Shown here piece after piece: positions 18,921 to 28,346 of a DNA stretch of 64,000 nt. The stretch's first letter is position 1, and every line of letters starts with the position of its first letter. The notes under the pieces were generated by a model that worked only from the letters and a program-made list of their open reading frames with translations, was not told where the DNA came from and made no database searches. Source of the DNA: Rhodospirillales bacterium (GTDB lineage Bacteria; Pseudomonadota; Alphaproteobacteria; Rhodospirillales; JASLLZ01); assembly GCA_030746775.1 (NCBI GenBank), contig JASLLZ010000005.1, positions 1 to 64,000 of the forward strand, given 5' to 3'. Both the position numbers and the translations under genes were made by a program.

Positions 18921-19469
18921 TTGACTTCGCCCGTGGGACCAATCCGCGACCTCCGCGTCGAGCCTCTAACGCGAGACGCCTTCGAGGCCTTCGGCGACGT
19001 CATCGAGGCGCCCGCCGGCGGAGGACGGTCGGCCAACGACGGCACCGCCGTCCGCTACGATGATATCGCGGCGCTGGAATTGACCCTCGGTGGGGGCCGC
19101 CCCACCCTCGGCTTGTTTCGTGTCAATCCTGTTCGCCTGCCCCTCGAATGCCGCACCCTGGAGCGACACCCGCTCTCCAGCCAGGCCTTCATGCCCGTGG
19201 GCGCGGCGCCGTTTCTGGTGGTGGTGGCGCCGGCCGGGGGCGACAGACCTGACGCCGCCACGACGCGGGCCTTCGTCACCGATGGCCGCCAGGGCGTCAA
19301 CTATCGCCCCGGAGTCTGGCATCACCCGGTCCTGGCGCTCGGGGCCGAGACCGATTTCGTCATGGTGGGCCGCGCCGACGTCGGAGGCGATTGCGATGTT
19401 GCCCCGTTCGCCGGCGGCGCCGGGGTGCGCATTGCCCAAGTTCCGGGTCAGAATTCCCTTAACCGGTGA
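18921..19469 (+). CDS. Ureidoglycolate lyase family protein (AllA-like)
   Basis: IRDLRVEPLTRDAFEAFGDVIEAP, FRVNPVRLPLECRTLERHPLSSQAFMPVGAAPFLVVVAP, GVNYRPGVWHHPVLAL; TTG start in ORF track. Confidence 0.88.
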   Translation: MTSPVGPIRDLRVEPLTRDAFEAFGDVIEAPAGGGRSANDGTAVRYDDIAALELTLGGGRPTLGLFRVNPVRLPLECRTLERHPLSSQAFMPVGAAPFLVVVAPAGGDRPDAATTRAFVTDGRQGVNYRPGVWHHPVLALGAETDFVMVGRADVGGDCDVAPFAGGAGVRIAQVPGQNSLNR

Positions 19470-19493
19470 CAACGGAATCTTCCGGGAACTATT

Positions 19494-19985
19494 TCAGGCC
19501 GGGGACGTTCCCTCTTGGCGGCGCAGCAGGAGCGTCGCGTGCACCGCTTCGGTGACCACCTCGCCGTCCTGGTTGACCAGTTCGACCTGTTCGGTGACGA
19601 CGCCGCGATCAGGCTTGCGGCTTTCGCGCTTGTCTGTGAAACGAACCTTCACGTGGACGGTGTCGTCGGGAAAGATCGGCTTCTTGAAACGCACCTGATC
19701 CCAGCCGAGGGACGCCACCGAGGTATGTTCGTAGAGCCTCATTTCGGACTTCAGGCCTTCCATCAGGGCGAGCCCGTAGAGGCCGTGGGCGATGGGGCGG
19801 CCGAAGGGCGTCGACTTGCAGAACTCCGGGTCGGTGTGCAGGGGATGGTGATCGCGGGTCACATCGGCGAAGGCCAGGATGTCGGCGTAGGTCATGGTAT
19901 GGGCGGGCGTCTCCACTTCCTCGCCGACCACCACGTCCTCGTAATAGAGATCGACCCATGATTTCTTTTCCTTGCCCTGTGCCAT
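19494..19985 (-). CDS. MaoC family dehydratase
   Basis: MAQGKEKKSWVDLYYEDVVVGEEVETPAHTMTYADILAFADVTRDHHPLHTDPEFCKSTPFGRPIAHG; start moved in from ORF track. Confidence 0.9.
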   Translation of the reverse strand: MAQGKEKKSWVDLYYEDVVVGEEVETPAHTMTYADILAFADVTRDHHPLHTDPEFCKSTPFGRPIAHGLYGLALMEGLKSEMRLYEHTSVASLGWDQVRFKKPIFPDDTVHVKVRFTDKRESRKPDRGVVTEQVELVNQDGEVVTEAVHATLLLRRQEGTSPA

Positions 19986-20084
19986 CGGTGGTGCTCCTTT
20001 CTTTCCTGTCGCCGGTTCGAACATCTTGCCTCCGACCCGATGGGCGCGTAAATCCTTTCCTTCGCGGGTTCCTGTCCACAGCCG

Positions 20085-21269
20085 GTGACGACCATGCCAA
20101 ATTCTTCCCTCGACGAGTCGGCTCTCGCCGGCGAGCTTACCTCGATCCTCGGCGATCTGATCGCCCTGCCGTCGGACTTTCCACCCGGCGATACGCGCAA
20201 GATCTGTGCCTATGCCGCCGAACGGTTTCGGGGTTCGGGTTACGACACCGCCATCGAAACCAAGACCGAGCCCATCGCCAACGTGGTGGCGCGCAGGGGG
20301 GATGGAAAGCCGTGCCTGGTATTCAACGCCCATGCCGACACGGTCGGCGTCGGCAATCCCGACGCCTGGACAAGCGATCCCCTGCGCGCCGTTGTGCGCG
20401 ATGGGCGCCTTTACGGGCTGGGCGCCGCCAACTGCAAGGGAAGCATGGCGGTCCACCTGTGGCTGGCCGAGGAAGTGGCGCGGCGCGGCGGTCCCAAGAA
20501 GGGCGAGTTGGTGTTCACCTTTGCCGGCGACGAAGAGGACCTGGGACCGGGCGGCACCTGCTATCTGCGCCAATCCGGGCTGGTCAAGCCGGATATTCTG
20601 ATCGTCGGGGCGACAACGGAAAACCAGCTAATCACCGCCGAGCGCGGCGTCTTGTGGGTCAAGATAACGGCACGCGGACAGGCCGCCCACGCCGGCGATC
20701 CGGCGTCGGGCGATAACGCCATCGAGCGCATGATGCGTCTTCTTGCCGCCGTCCAGACGCGCGTCTTCGCCGACCTCGGAGAGCGGCGCGACGGCGCCAT
20801 GGCCTCGACGGCCAACATCGGCACCTTTCATAGCGGCCACAACATCAACGTCGTGCCCAGCGAATGTACGGTCGAAATCGACCGTCGGCTGCTGCCTGGA
20901 GAGACCGTCGAGGAGGCCTTCGGCGAGATTCGGGACGCCGTCGAGGCGGCGGGCGAGCCGCCGGCGAGCCGTTCGGTGGAGCTGTTGCGCGGCACCAACG
21001 GCTTCAAGGGGGCCGAGGACGGGCGCGCCGTCGGCGCCTTTCGCGCCGCCATCGAGGCCCGCACCGGCGCCGCGGCGCAATTTCTCACCCCCGTCGGCGC
21101 CTATGACGGGCGCTACTTCGCCGACGACGATATCGAAATCGTCAACGTCGGCCCGGGGGCCGGCGCCGAGGGCCATGCGACGAACGAGTCCGTTCCCGTC
21201 ACCCAATTGGTCGATGCCGCCGTCATCCATCTCGACGTGGTGGAAAGGCTCCTCGGCCTGAACGGCTGA
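20085..21269 (+). CDS. M20 family metallopeptidase/amidohydrolase (ArgE/DapE-like)
   Basis: VFNAHADTVGVG, GLGAANCKGSMAVHL, FTFAGDEEDLGPGGT, PVGAYDGRYF. Confidence 0.9.
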   Translation: MTTMPNSSLDESALAGELTSILGDLIALPSDFPPGDTRKICAYAAERFRGSGYDTAIETKTEPIANVVARRGDGKPCLVFNAHADTVGVGNPDAWTSDPLRAVVRDGRLYGLGAANCKGSMAVHLWLAEEVARRGGPKKGELVFTFAGDEEDLGPGGTCYLRQSGLVKPDILIVGATTENQLITAERGVLWVKITARGQAAHAGDPASGDNAIERMMRLLAAVQTRVFADLGERRDGAMASTANIGTFHSGHNINVVPSECTVEIDRRLLPGETVEEAFGEIRDAVEAAGEPPASRSVELLRGTNGFKGAEDGRAVGAFRAAIEARTGAAAQFLTPVGAYDGRYFADDDIEIVNVGPGAGAEGHATNESVPVTQLVDAAVIHLDVVERLLGLNG

Positions 21270-21275
21270 TAGCGG

Positions 21276-22151
21276 TCAGGCGCCCTCGCGCGCGCCCTTG
21301 TACCAATCGAGGATCTGCTCGTTGGTCCAGAAAAGGACGCCGGGCCGGTTGGTCAGTTCGGCGAAGATGCGCTCGAACTGGGCGATGCGGTGCGCAACGC
21401 CGCTGACGTAGGGGTGGACGCAAAGGGCCAGCACCCGGGCCGATTCCTCGCCCTCGCGGTAGAGCCTTTCGAACTGCGCCATGGTGCGCTCGAACAGGAC
21501 GCGGGACTCGTGGTGCTGGATAACCATGATGGCAATGTCGTTGAGCTCGACGCTGTAGGGCACCATGACGACGGGCTTGGTCGTCGTCTTCATCTCGCAG
21601 GGCTGATCGTCCATCACCCAGTCGCAGATGTACTCGATCCCTTCCTCGGCCAGAATGTCCAGGGTTTCGGCGGTTTCCGCCAGGCCCGGACCGAGCCAGC
21701 CGCGCGGCGCCTTGCCGGTGAAGTCGCGGATGGTGGAAATGGCCTTGTGGATGTCTTGGCGTTCGTCTTCGACGGCGGGCATGGCCAACTGCTTGAAACC
21801 GTGGCCCATGAATTCCCACCCGGCGTCGAGGATGGCCTGGGCGATGCGCGGGTAGTCCAGGCAGACCGAGGCGTTGATCGACGCCGTCGCCTTGACGCCA
21901 AAGCCGTCGAGCGCCGCCTTGAGGCGCCAAAAGCCGACCCGCATGCCGTATTCGTGCCAGGCCCAGTTGGGAACGTCGGGCAGGGCCTTGACGCCGGCCG
22001 GCGTCGTCATAACCTGGCGCGGGATGACCTCGCCGAAGTCCCAGTTCTCGACGTTGACGACGGTCGAGACGACGACGCGGGCGCCGTCCGGCAGCTTCAG
22101 CGGCGGGCGGTCGACGATGGCCGAGTATTCGAAGCGCTCTCTGGGGTGCAT
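21276..22151 (-). CDS. Polysaccharide deacetylase family protein (PuuE-like)
   Basis: LKLPDGARVVVSTVVNVENWDFGEVIPRQ, EYGMRVGFWRLKAALDGFGVKATASINASVCLDYPRIAQAILDAGWEFMGHG. Confidence 0.85.
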   Translation of the reverse strand: MHPRERFEYSAIVDRPPLKLPDGARVVVSTVVNVENWDFGEVIPRQVMTTPAGVKALPDVPNWAWHEYGMRVGFWRLKAALDGFGVKATASINASVCLDYPRIAQAILDAGWEFMGHGFKQLAMPAVEDERQDIHKAISTIRDFTGKAPRGWLGPGLAETAETLDILAEEGIEYICDWVMDDQPCEMKTTTKPVVMVPYSVELNDIAIMVIQHHESRVLFERTMAQFERLYREGEESARVLALCVHPYVSGVAHRIAQFERIFAELTNRPGVLFWTNEQILDWYKGAREGA

Positions 22152-22301
22152 GGGCGATGTCCTCGTGGTGCTTCTCTTGGTGACGAATGCCGTCTTCCCG
22201 GGCCTCTCCGGTGTGGTCTAGCGGACCTGTTTCTTCGCGCTTAGTAATGCCATAGAGTATACGCCAATCGCCGGCCCGCATGCATACCACGCTTTGCCCC
22301 C

Positions 22302-25286
22302 ATGAAAGACGAAACCCCGGTCGCGAAACGCCTGACCAGTCCCGGCATCGAGCCGACGGGAGAGCCCGTGCGCTTCTCCTTCGACGGCAGCCCCGTCGAA
22401 GGGTTCGAGGGCGAGAGCCTGGCCGCCGCCTTGACCGCCGCCGGCATTTTGGCCCTCAGGCACACCAAAGACGGCGCGCCGAGGGGCGTCTTCTGCGGCA
22501 TGGGAGTCTGCTTCGACTGCCTGGTGACGGTCAACGGCCGCCCCGGGCAACGGGCCTGTTTGACCAAGGTGGAAGCCGGGTTGCGGGTCCATTCCCGGGC
22601 CCCGGCGGAGGCCGTCGCGACGGCCAAGGCCCCGCCCCTGGCGCGGGCACCGGACGGGCCGATCCCGGTCCATCAATGCCAGATCCTGGTCATCGGCGCC
22701 GGACCCGGCGGCTTGGCGGCGGCCGAGGCGGCGGCGCGCGGCGGCGCCGGCGTGACGGTGCTCGACGAACGTCCCGAAGCGGGCGGTCAATACTTCAAGC
22801 AACTGGCCCCCAGTCAGCGTTTTTCCCGGCCCTCGGCCATCGACCGCCAATTCGCCCGCGGCCGCGACTTGATCGAACGGGTGCGCGGTCTCGGCGTCGA
22901 AATGGTCGGTGGGGCAACGGTATGGGGCGCCACCTGGATCGACTCAGGCGGCGTCGAGGTCGACGTGCTCCACGCCGACCGGGCGCTGCGCTATCGCGCG
23001 GCGCAGTTGATCGTCGCCACCGGGGCCTTCGAGCGGGCCTTTCCGGTACCGGGCTGGACCCTGCCCGGGTTCATGACCACCGGCGCCGCGCAGACCCTGG
23101 GACGCGCCTATCGGGTGGCACCGGGGTCACGGGTGCTGATTGCCGGCAACGGGCCGCTCAATTTGCAGGTGGCTTGCGAACTGGCGCACGGCGGCTTCGA
23201 GGTGGTGGCCGTCGCCGAGGCGGCGCCGGCGCCGGGAGCGGCGCGCGCCGGCGCCATTCTCAAGGCTTTTTACCGCTCGCCCGATCTGATGGCGCAGGGT
23301 CTTTCCTACCTGGCGACCCTGCGGCGTCTTGGCGTGCCGGTGCTGCATGGCCACGTTCTGGCCCGCGCCGAGGGAGCCGGCCGGGTGCAACGGGCAACCC
23401 TGGCGCGCGTCGATAAGGCGGGAAAGACCATCAGCGAGCAGACCTACCAGGTTGACGCCGTCTGCTCGGGCTACGGCTTCGCGCCTTCGACCGAGATCAC
23501 ACGCCTGTTGGGCTGTCGGCACCGCTTCGACGGCCGGGTCCCCGGCGCCCTGGTGGTCGAGCGCGATGGGGACGCGGCCACGTCGCGGCCCGGGGTATTC
23601 GCCGTCGGCGACTGTGGCGGCATCGGCGGCGCCCGGGTGGCGCTGTCGCAAGGAACCCTGGCCGGCTGGGCGGCGGTCTGTAACCTGGGCCGGAGCCTGA
23701 GCGCCGAGGAACGGTCGCGGATCGCCAAGGCGCGCCGGGCCTTGGCCCGCGAGCTTGCCTTTCAGGATGCCTTGTGGCGCCTTTTCGAGGCGCCGCCCGG
23801 GGCCGAGGGCCGCCTCGACGACGCGGTGCCCGTGTGCCGCTGCGAAGAGGTAACGGCGGCAACGCTGAAGCGGTGCATTGCCGGGGGCGTCGACGAAATC
23901 GGCGCCCTCAAAAAGGTCACCCGGGCCGGCATGGGGCACTGCCAGGGGCGCTATTGCGGGCCCCGGATCGCGCATTTGTGTGCCACCGCGACCGGCCGCG
24001 CGCCGGACGAGTTCGCCCTCTTCGCGCCGCGCTTTCCGCTCAAACCCGTTCCGGTCATTGCGCCGGCCAGCGAAAAGCCCGAGTGGAGCGAGCAGGACCA
24101 GGGAATGGCGCCGCCGGCGCCGGCACCTCATGTCCGCACGGGCGCGCAGGAAATACAGGCCGACGTGATCGTCATCGGCGCCGGAATCCTCGGCACCTGT
24201 AGTGCCTACCATCTGGCGCGCGACGGCCTTGACGTCGTTTTGCTTGAACGGGGCCAACCCAACGGCGGAGCCTCGGGCTCCAATGCCGGCAGCCTGCACG
24301 TTCAACTCCTGTCCTACGATTTCGGCGAACGGGCCCAGGCCGGCGGCCTCCCCGCCGCCGAGGCTTTGCCCCTGCATCGGGACTCGGCGAAACTTTGGCC
24401 TGATTTGGCCCGCGACCTGGACCGCGACCTGGAGATCAAGATCACCGGCGGGCTGATGGTCGCCGAGGACGGCGAACGCTTCGAGCTGCTGAAGCGCAAG
24501 ACCGAACTGGAACGCCGCTACGGCATTCCCGCCGAGACCATCTCGGCGGCCGAACTGCGCGAGCTTGCGCCCGCCGTCTCCGAGCACATGGTGGGCGCCG
24601 CCTGGTGTCCCGAAGAAGGCAAGATCAACCCGATGCTGGCGACGCCGGCCGTCCTTGACGGAGCACTGGCCGCCGGCGCGCGGCTTTACAAGGAAACCGA
24701 GGTTCAGGACATCGAGCGCCTGTCGGGCGGATTTCTTGTCAGGACCAGCCGCGGCACCTTTCGCGCCGCCAAGGTGCTCAACGCCTGTGGCGGCTGGGCG
24801 TCCCGGGTGGCGGCGATGGTCGGGCTGCGCCTGCCGACCCGCGCCAATCCCATTCAGCTCATCGTCACCGAGCCGGCGCCGCCCCTGATCGATCAGATGC
24901 TGGCCCACGCCGACCGGCACTTGACCCTCAAGCAGGTGACCAACGGAAATTTTATCATCGGTGGCGGCTGGCGCGCCGGGCTCGACGCCGACACCCTTCG
25001 CCCACAGGTGTTGCGCGACAGTTTCGAGGGCAACCTGTGGATCGCCAATCGGGTGGTGCCGGCGCTCGCTTCGGTTCTCGTCCTGCGCTCGTGGGCGGCG
25101 ATGAACGTGGCCATCGACGGCGCCCCGATCATCGGCGAGGCACCCGGCGTGCCGGGGTTCTACAACGCCGTCACCGTCAACGGCGTGACCCTGGGGCCGC
25201 TCATCGGCCGCCTGACGGCGGAGATGATACGCAGCGGCCGCGCCAGGCCCGAACTGGCGCCCTTCACCCTGGCCCGTTTCGGGTGA
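22302..25286 (+). CDS. Fused multidomain oxidoreductase: HcnA-like 2Fe-2S + HcnB-like FAD/NAD + BFD-like [2Fe-2S] + HcnC-like DAO
   Basis: CGMGVCFDC...C near N-terminus; ILVIGAGPGGLAAAEAAARGG; CRCEEVTAATLKRC...GHCQGRYCGP; ADVIVIGAGILGTCSAYHLARDGLDVVLLERG. Confidence 0.88.
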   Translation: MKDETPVAKRLTSPGIEPTGEPVRFSFDGSPVEGFEGESLAAALTAAGILALRHTKDGAPRGVFCGMGVCFDCLVTVNGRPGQRACLTKVEAGLRVHSRAPAEAVATAKAPPLARAPDGPIPVHQCQILVIGAGPGGLAAAEAAARGGAGVTVLDERPEAGGQYFKQLAPSQRFSRPSAIDRQFARGRDLIERVRGLGVEMVGGATVWGATWIDSGGVEVDVLHADRALRYRAAQLIVATGAFERAFPVPGWTLPGFMTTGAAQTLGRAYRVAPGSRVLIAGNGPLNLQVACELAHGGFEVVAVAEAAPAPGAARAGAILKAFYRSPDLMAQGLSYLATLRRLGVPVLHGHVLARAEGAGRVQRATLARVDKAGKTISEQTYQVDAVCSGYGFAPSTEITRLLGCRHRFDGRVPGALVVERDGDAATSRPGVFAVGDCGGIGGARVALSQGTLAGWAAVCNLGRSLSAEERSRIAKARRALARELAFQDALWRLFEAPPGAEGRLDDAVPVCRCEEVTAATLKRCIAGGVDEIGALKKVTRAGMGHCQGRYCGPRIAHLCATATGRAPDEFALFAPRFPLKPVPVIAPASEKPEWSEQDQGMAPPAPAPHVRTGAQEIQADVIVIGAGILGTCSAYHLARDGLDVVLLERGQPNGGASGSNAGSLHVQLLSYDFGERAQAGGLPAAEALPLHRDSAKLWPDLARDLDRDLEIKITGGLMVAEDGERFELLKRKTELERRYGIPAETISAAELRELAPAVSEHMVGAAWCPEEGKINPMLATPAVLDGALAAGARLYKETEVQDIERLSGGFLVRTSRGTFRAAKVLNACGGWASRVAAMVGLRLPTRANPIQLIVTEPAPPLIDQMLAHADRHLTLKQVTNGNFIIGGGWRAGLDADTLRPQVLRDSFEGNLWIANRVVPALASVLVLRSWAAMNVAIDGAPIIGEAPGVPGFYNAVTVNGVTLGPLIGRLTAEMIRSGRARPELAPFTLARFG

Positions 25287-25382
25287 TTATACCGAGGATC
25301 AATGAAAACGACCCATGGGGCGAGGGCTCGGCGCCGACGTTGCCGGGATTGACGTCGAAGAACCGGCCACGAACCGGCGGCC

Positions 25383-26588
25383 TCAAACCCCCGCCTTGGC
25401 CAGCGCCCGGTCGAGGTCATCGGTGATATCTTCGGCGTCTTCCAGGCCGACGGAGAGACGCACCAGGCCTTCGGTAATGCCCATCTGGGAGCGTTCTTGC
25501 GGCGTCAGGCGCTGGTGGGTGGTGGACGCCGGGTGGGTGATCAGGCTCTTGGTATCGCCCAGATTGTTGGAGATATCGACCATGGCAAGCCCGTTGAGGA
25601 AGCGGAACGCCTTCTTGCGCCCGCCCCGGAACTCAAACGCGACGACGGTGCCGCCGCCGCCCATCTGAGCGCTCGCCAAGGCGTATTGGGGATGGCTTTC
25701 GAGGCCCGGGTAGAGGACACGCTTGACCCGTTTGTGATCGCTAAGGAACCGGGCCACGGAAAGGGCGTTGGCGCAATGTTGGCGCAGGCGAAGATCCAAG
25801 GTTTCCAGCCCCTTGAGCACGAGCCAGGCGTTGAACGGGCTGGGTGACGGCCCGGTGTGGCGAAAAAACGGCGTCAGTTGGTCTTCGAAGAACGCCTCGT
25901 CGTTGCCCAGGATGGCGCCGCCCAGGCCGCGCCCCTGGCCGTCCATGTGCTTGGTCGTCGAATAGACGACGATATCGGCGCCAAACTCGATCGGCTTTTG
26001 CAAGAGCGGCGTGGCAAAGACGTTATCGACCACCAGGCGCGCCCCGGCCTTATGCGCCAACTCGGCGACGGCGGCGAGATCGATGATCTCCAGCGTCGGG
26101 TTGGACGGCGTTTCAAGAAAGACACAGGCCGTCTTGCGCCTGAGCGCCTTTTTCCATTGGCTGAGATCGGTGCCGCCCACGAATTCGGTCTTGATGCCGT
26201 AGCTCGGCAAGAGATCGTTGATGATGTAATGGCACGAACCGAACAGGGCACGCGACGCCACCACCCGGTCGCCGGCCTTGAGCTGGCTGATCAGCGAGGC
26301 GAAGACCGCCGCCATGCCGCTTGCCGTGGCGCGGCAAAACCGGGTCCCTTCCAGAAGCGCCAGGCGGGTCTCCAACATGGTCACGGTGGGGTTGGCGTAG
26401 CGCGAATAGATGTAGCGCTGCTCTTCGCCCTTGAAGGCCCGTTCCGCCTGTTCGGCGTTCTCGTAGATGTAGCCCGACGTCATGAAGATGGCTTCGCAGG
26501 TCTCGGCAAAGGCGCTGCGGGTCAGGCCGCCGCGGACGAGCTGCGTCGCGGGGCGTCGGTTTCGATCCGGGGCACCGTTCTTGGGCAT
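25383..26588 (-). CDS. metZ: O-succinylhomoserine sulfhydrylase
   Basis: Cys/Met metabolism PLP family: RYANPTVTMLETRLALLEG, YSTTKHMDGQGRGLGGAILG, ITHPASTTHQRL; preceded by SAM-II riboswitch. Confidence 0.88.
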   Translation of the reverse strand: MPKNGAPDRNRRPATQLVRGGLTRSAFAETCEAIFMTSGYIYENAEQAERAFKGEEQRYIYSRYANPTVTMLETRLALLEGTRFCRATASGMAAVFASLISQLKAGDRVVASRALFGSCHYIINDLLPSYGIKTEFVGGTDLSQWKKALRRKTACVFLETPSNPTLEIIDLAAVAELAHKAGARLVVDNVFATPLLQKPIEFGADIVVYSTTKHMDGQGRGLGGAILGNDEAFFEDQLTPFFRHTGPSPSPFNAWLVLKGLETLDLRLRQHCANALSVARFLSDHKRVKRVLYPGLESHPQYALASAQMGGGGTVVAFEFRGGRKKAFRFLNGLAMVDISNNLGDTKSLITHPASTTHQRLTPQERSQMGITEGLVRLSVGLEDAEDITDDLDRALAKAGV

Positions 26589-26621
26589 CGTCTTAATCTC
26601 CCTCGCTACGGCTCCGCTCAC

Positions 26622-26649
26622 AAAAAAACCCCGACCGCGCGGGCCAGGG
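26622..26649 (-). terminator. Intrinsic terminator between SAM-II riboswitch and metZ
   Basis: Minus strand CCCTGGCC CGCGC GGTCGGGG TTTTTTT. Confidence 0.7.
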
Positions 26650-26658
26650 CTGGAAGCT

Positions 26659-26720
26659 CTAACCTTTTAGCGGATTGTTTTTCGTGGCCGCAAGCCGGTC
26701 TGACAAATCACCACGTAAAA
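26659..26720 (-). ncRNA. SAM-II riboswitch
   Basis: Minus strand ACGTGGTGATTTGTCAGACCGGCTTGCGGCCACGAAAAACAATCCGCTAAAAGGTT; matches SAM-II layout (P1, UGAUUUG, CUUGC, GCUAAAA) upstream of metZ. Confidence 0.9.
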
Positions 26721-26928
26721 GGCGTCATAAAACGCCGTCCCCCGGGCGTCAAGGGAAAATTTGGGGGCGGCGACTGCCTAAACATTTCACCGTCAACCAC
26801 GAGACTCCCATTCCTCAGGTGGTGAATTGGGTGAATGATTACCATGTATTCGGGGGTTTTTCTGAAGATGTCGAGAATGGAGCACCGGCCCCTGCCAAAG
26901 GACTTTTACTGAACACGGAGGCCCATTG

Positions 26929-28314
26929 ATGGCTCACGGCGTGCGTTGGGCGTTGCTCGGGATTTGGCTGGTGATCCATCCCGTTCCGCCGTTTCCCGCC
27001 TTCGCCCAGGATGTTTCTCCCGGCGCGTTGTCGGACGAGGACGTCGCGCTAAGGGTTCAACTCCTATTCGTGCCCGATCCGCGCCTTCGTAGGGAGGTTC
27101 TGGCCACCCTCGAGGAACGGGCCGATCTGGATGTGGTTCCGGGTTTGATCCAGGCCATGCGCTTCATTCCCGCCCATGCGGACATCCTTGCCAGCCCCCA
27201 GGCATTGACCGGCGCCAAGGACGTCAACACCTGGCACGATTGGATTTTGTGGCAGGAAAACCATCCCGAGATAGAACCTTTCGCCGGTTTCGACGCGTTC
27301 AAGGCCGAAGTCATGGCAAACATCGACGAGAACTTTCGCCTGTTTCTAAGCGCCGGCATCAAGCATGACATTCGCCTTGAGGAGATCGTCTGGGGCGGTG
27401 TCCGCAAGGACGGCATCCCGGCCTTGGTCGACCCGGCCCACATAGGCGCGGCTGAAGCCTCCTACCTCGGCGATGACGACCTGGTCTTCGGCGTCGAAAT
27501 CAACGGCGACGCCAGGGCCTATCCGCTGCGTATCCTGAATTGGCACGAAATGTTCAACGACGTGGTGGGCGGCGTGCCGGTGGCGCTCGCCTATTGCACG
27601 CTGTGTGGTTCGGGCATCCTTTAAGAGACCTTGGTCGAGGGTTTCTCCCGGCCCTTCACCTTCGGCTCATCGGGGTTCCTGTATCGTTCGAACAAGTTGA
27701 TGTACGACCGCCAGACCCATTCGCTTTGGAATCAGTTCCTCGGCCGCCCGGTGGTCGGCTCGCTTACCGGTCCGGGCTTGGAGCTCAAGATACGGCCGGT
27801 GGCAATCACCAGTTGGCAGGAATGGCGGCGGCGTCACCCGGACACCAAAGTCCTGTCGCTCGACACCGGGTATGAGCGCGACTACGCGCCGGGACGGCCC
27901 TACGGCGCCTATTTCGACAGCCCCGACCTGATGTTCCCCGCCCGCGTGCCCGGCACCCGGCTAAAGCCCAAGGATTACGTCTTTGCCCTGCGCTTCGGCG
28001 AACATGAAAAAGCCTGGCCGCTCAGTGCGTTCAAGGGCGGGAAAGTCATCAACGATACCGTCGGCGCACTGCATGTGGTGCTCATCGGCGACGCCGCCAC
28101 CCGGACGGTGCGCGCCTATCGTGGCGGCGGCCGCGACTTCTCCGCCGTCGCGGCCGGGCTCGACGAGATCGAGGACGAGAGCGGAAGATGGCGGGTCGCG
28201 GAGGACGCCGTGAAGGGGCCGGGCGGTGAGCGGTTGGCGCGCCTTCCAGGCCATATCGCCTATTATTTCGCCTGGAGCGGATTCAAGACCGGCGCGCCGC
28301 TTTACGGCGATTAA
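26929..28314 (+). pseudogene. DUF3179 domain protein interrupted by one in-frame TAA (27622-27624)
   Basis: Same-frame ORFs ...GGVPVALAYCTLCGSGIL* / ETLVEGFSRPFTFGSSGFLYRSNKLMYDRQTHSLWNQFLGRPVVG...; family normally continues through an aromatic residue here. Confidence 0.75.
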
Positions 28315-28346
28315 GCCGGGCCTGCTCAGTTGATCCGATGAAAAAG

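Noticed and set aside
23127-24920. 597-aa minus-strand ORF inside the fused oxidoreductase
   Set aside because: Antisense shadow; the sense strand has four consistent cofactor-binding motifs.
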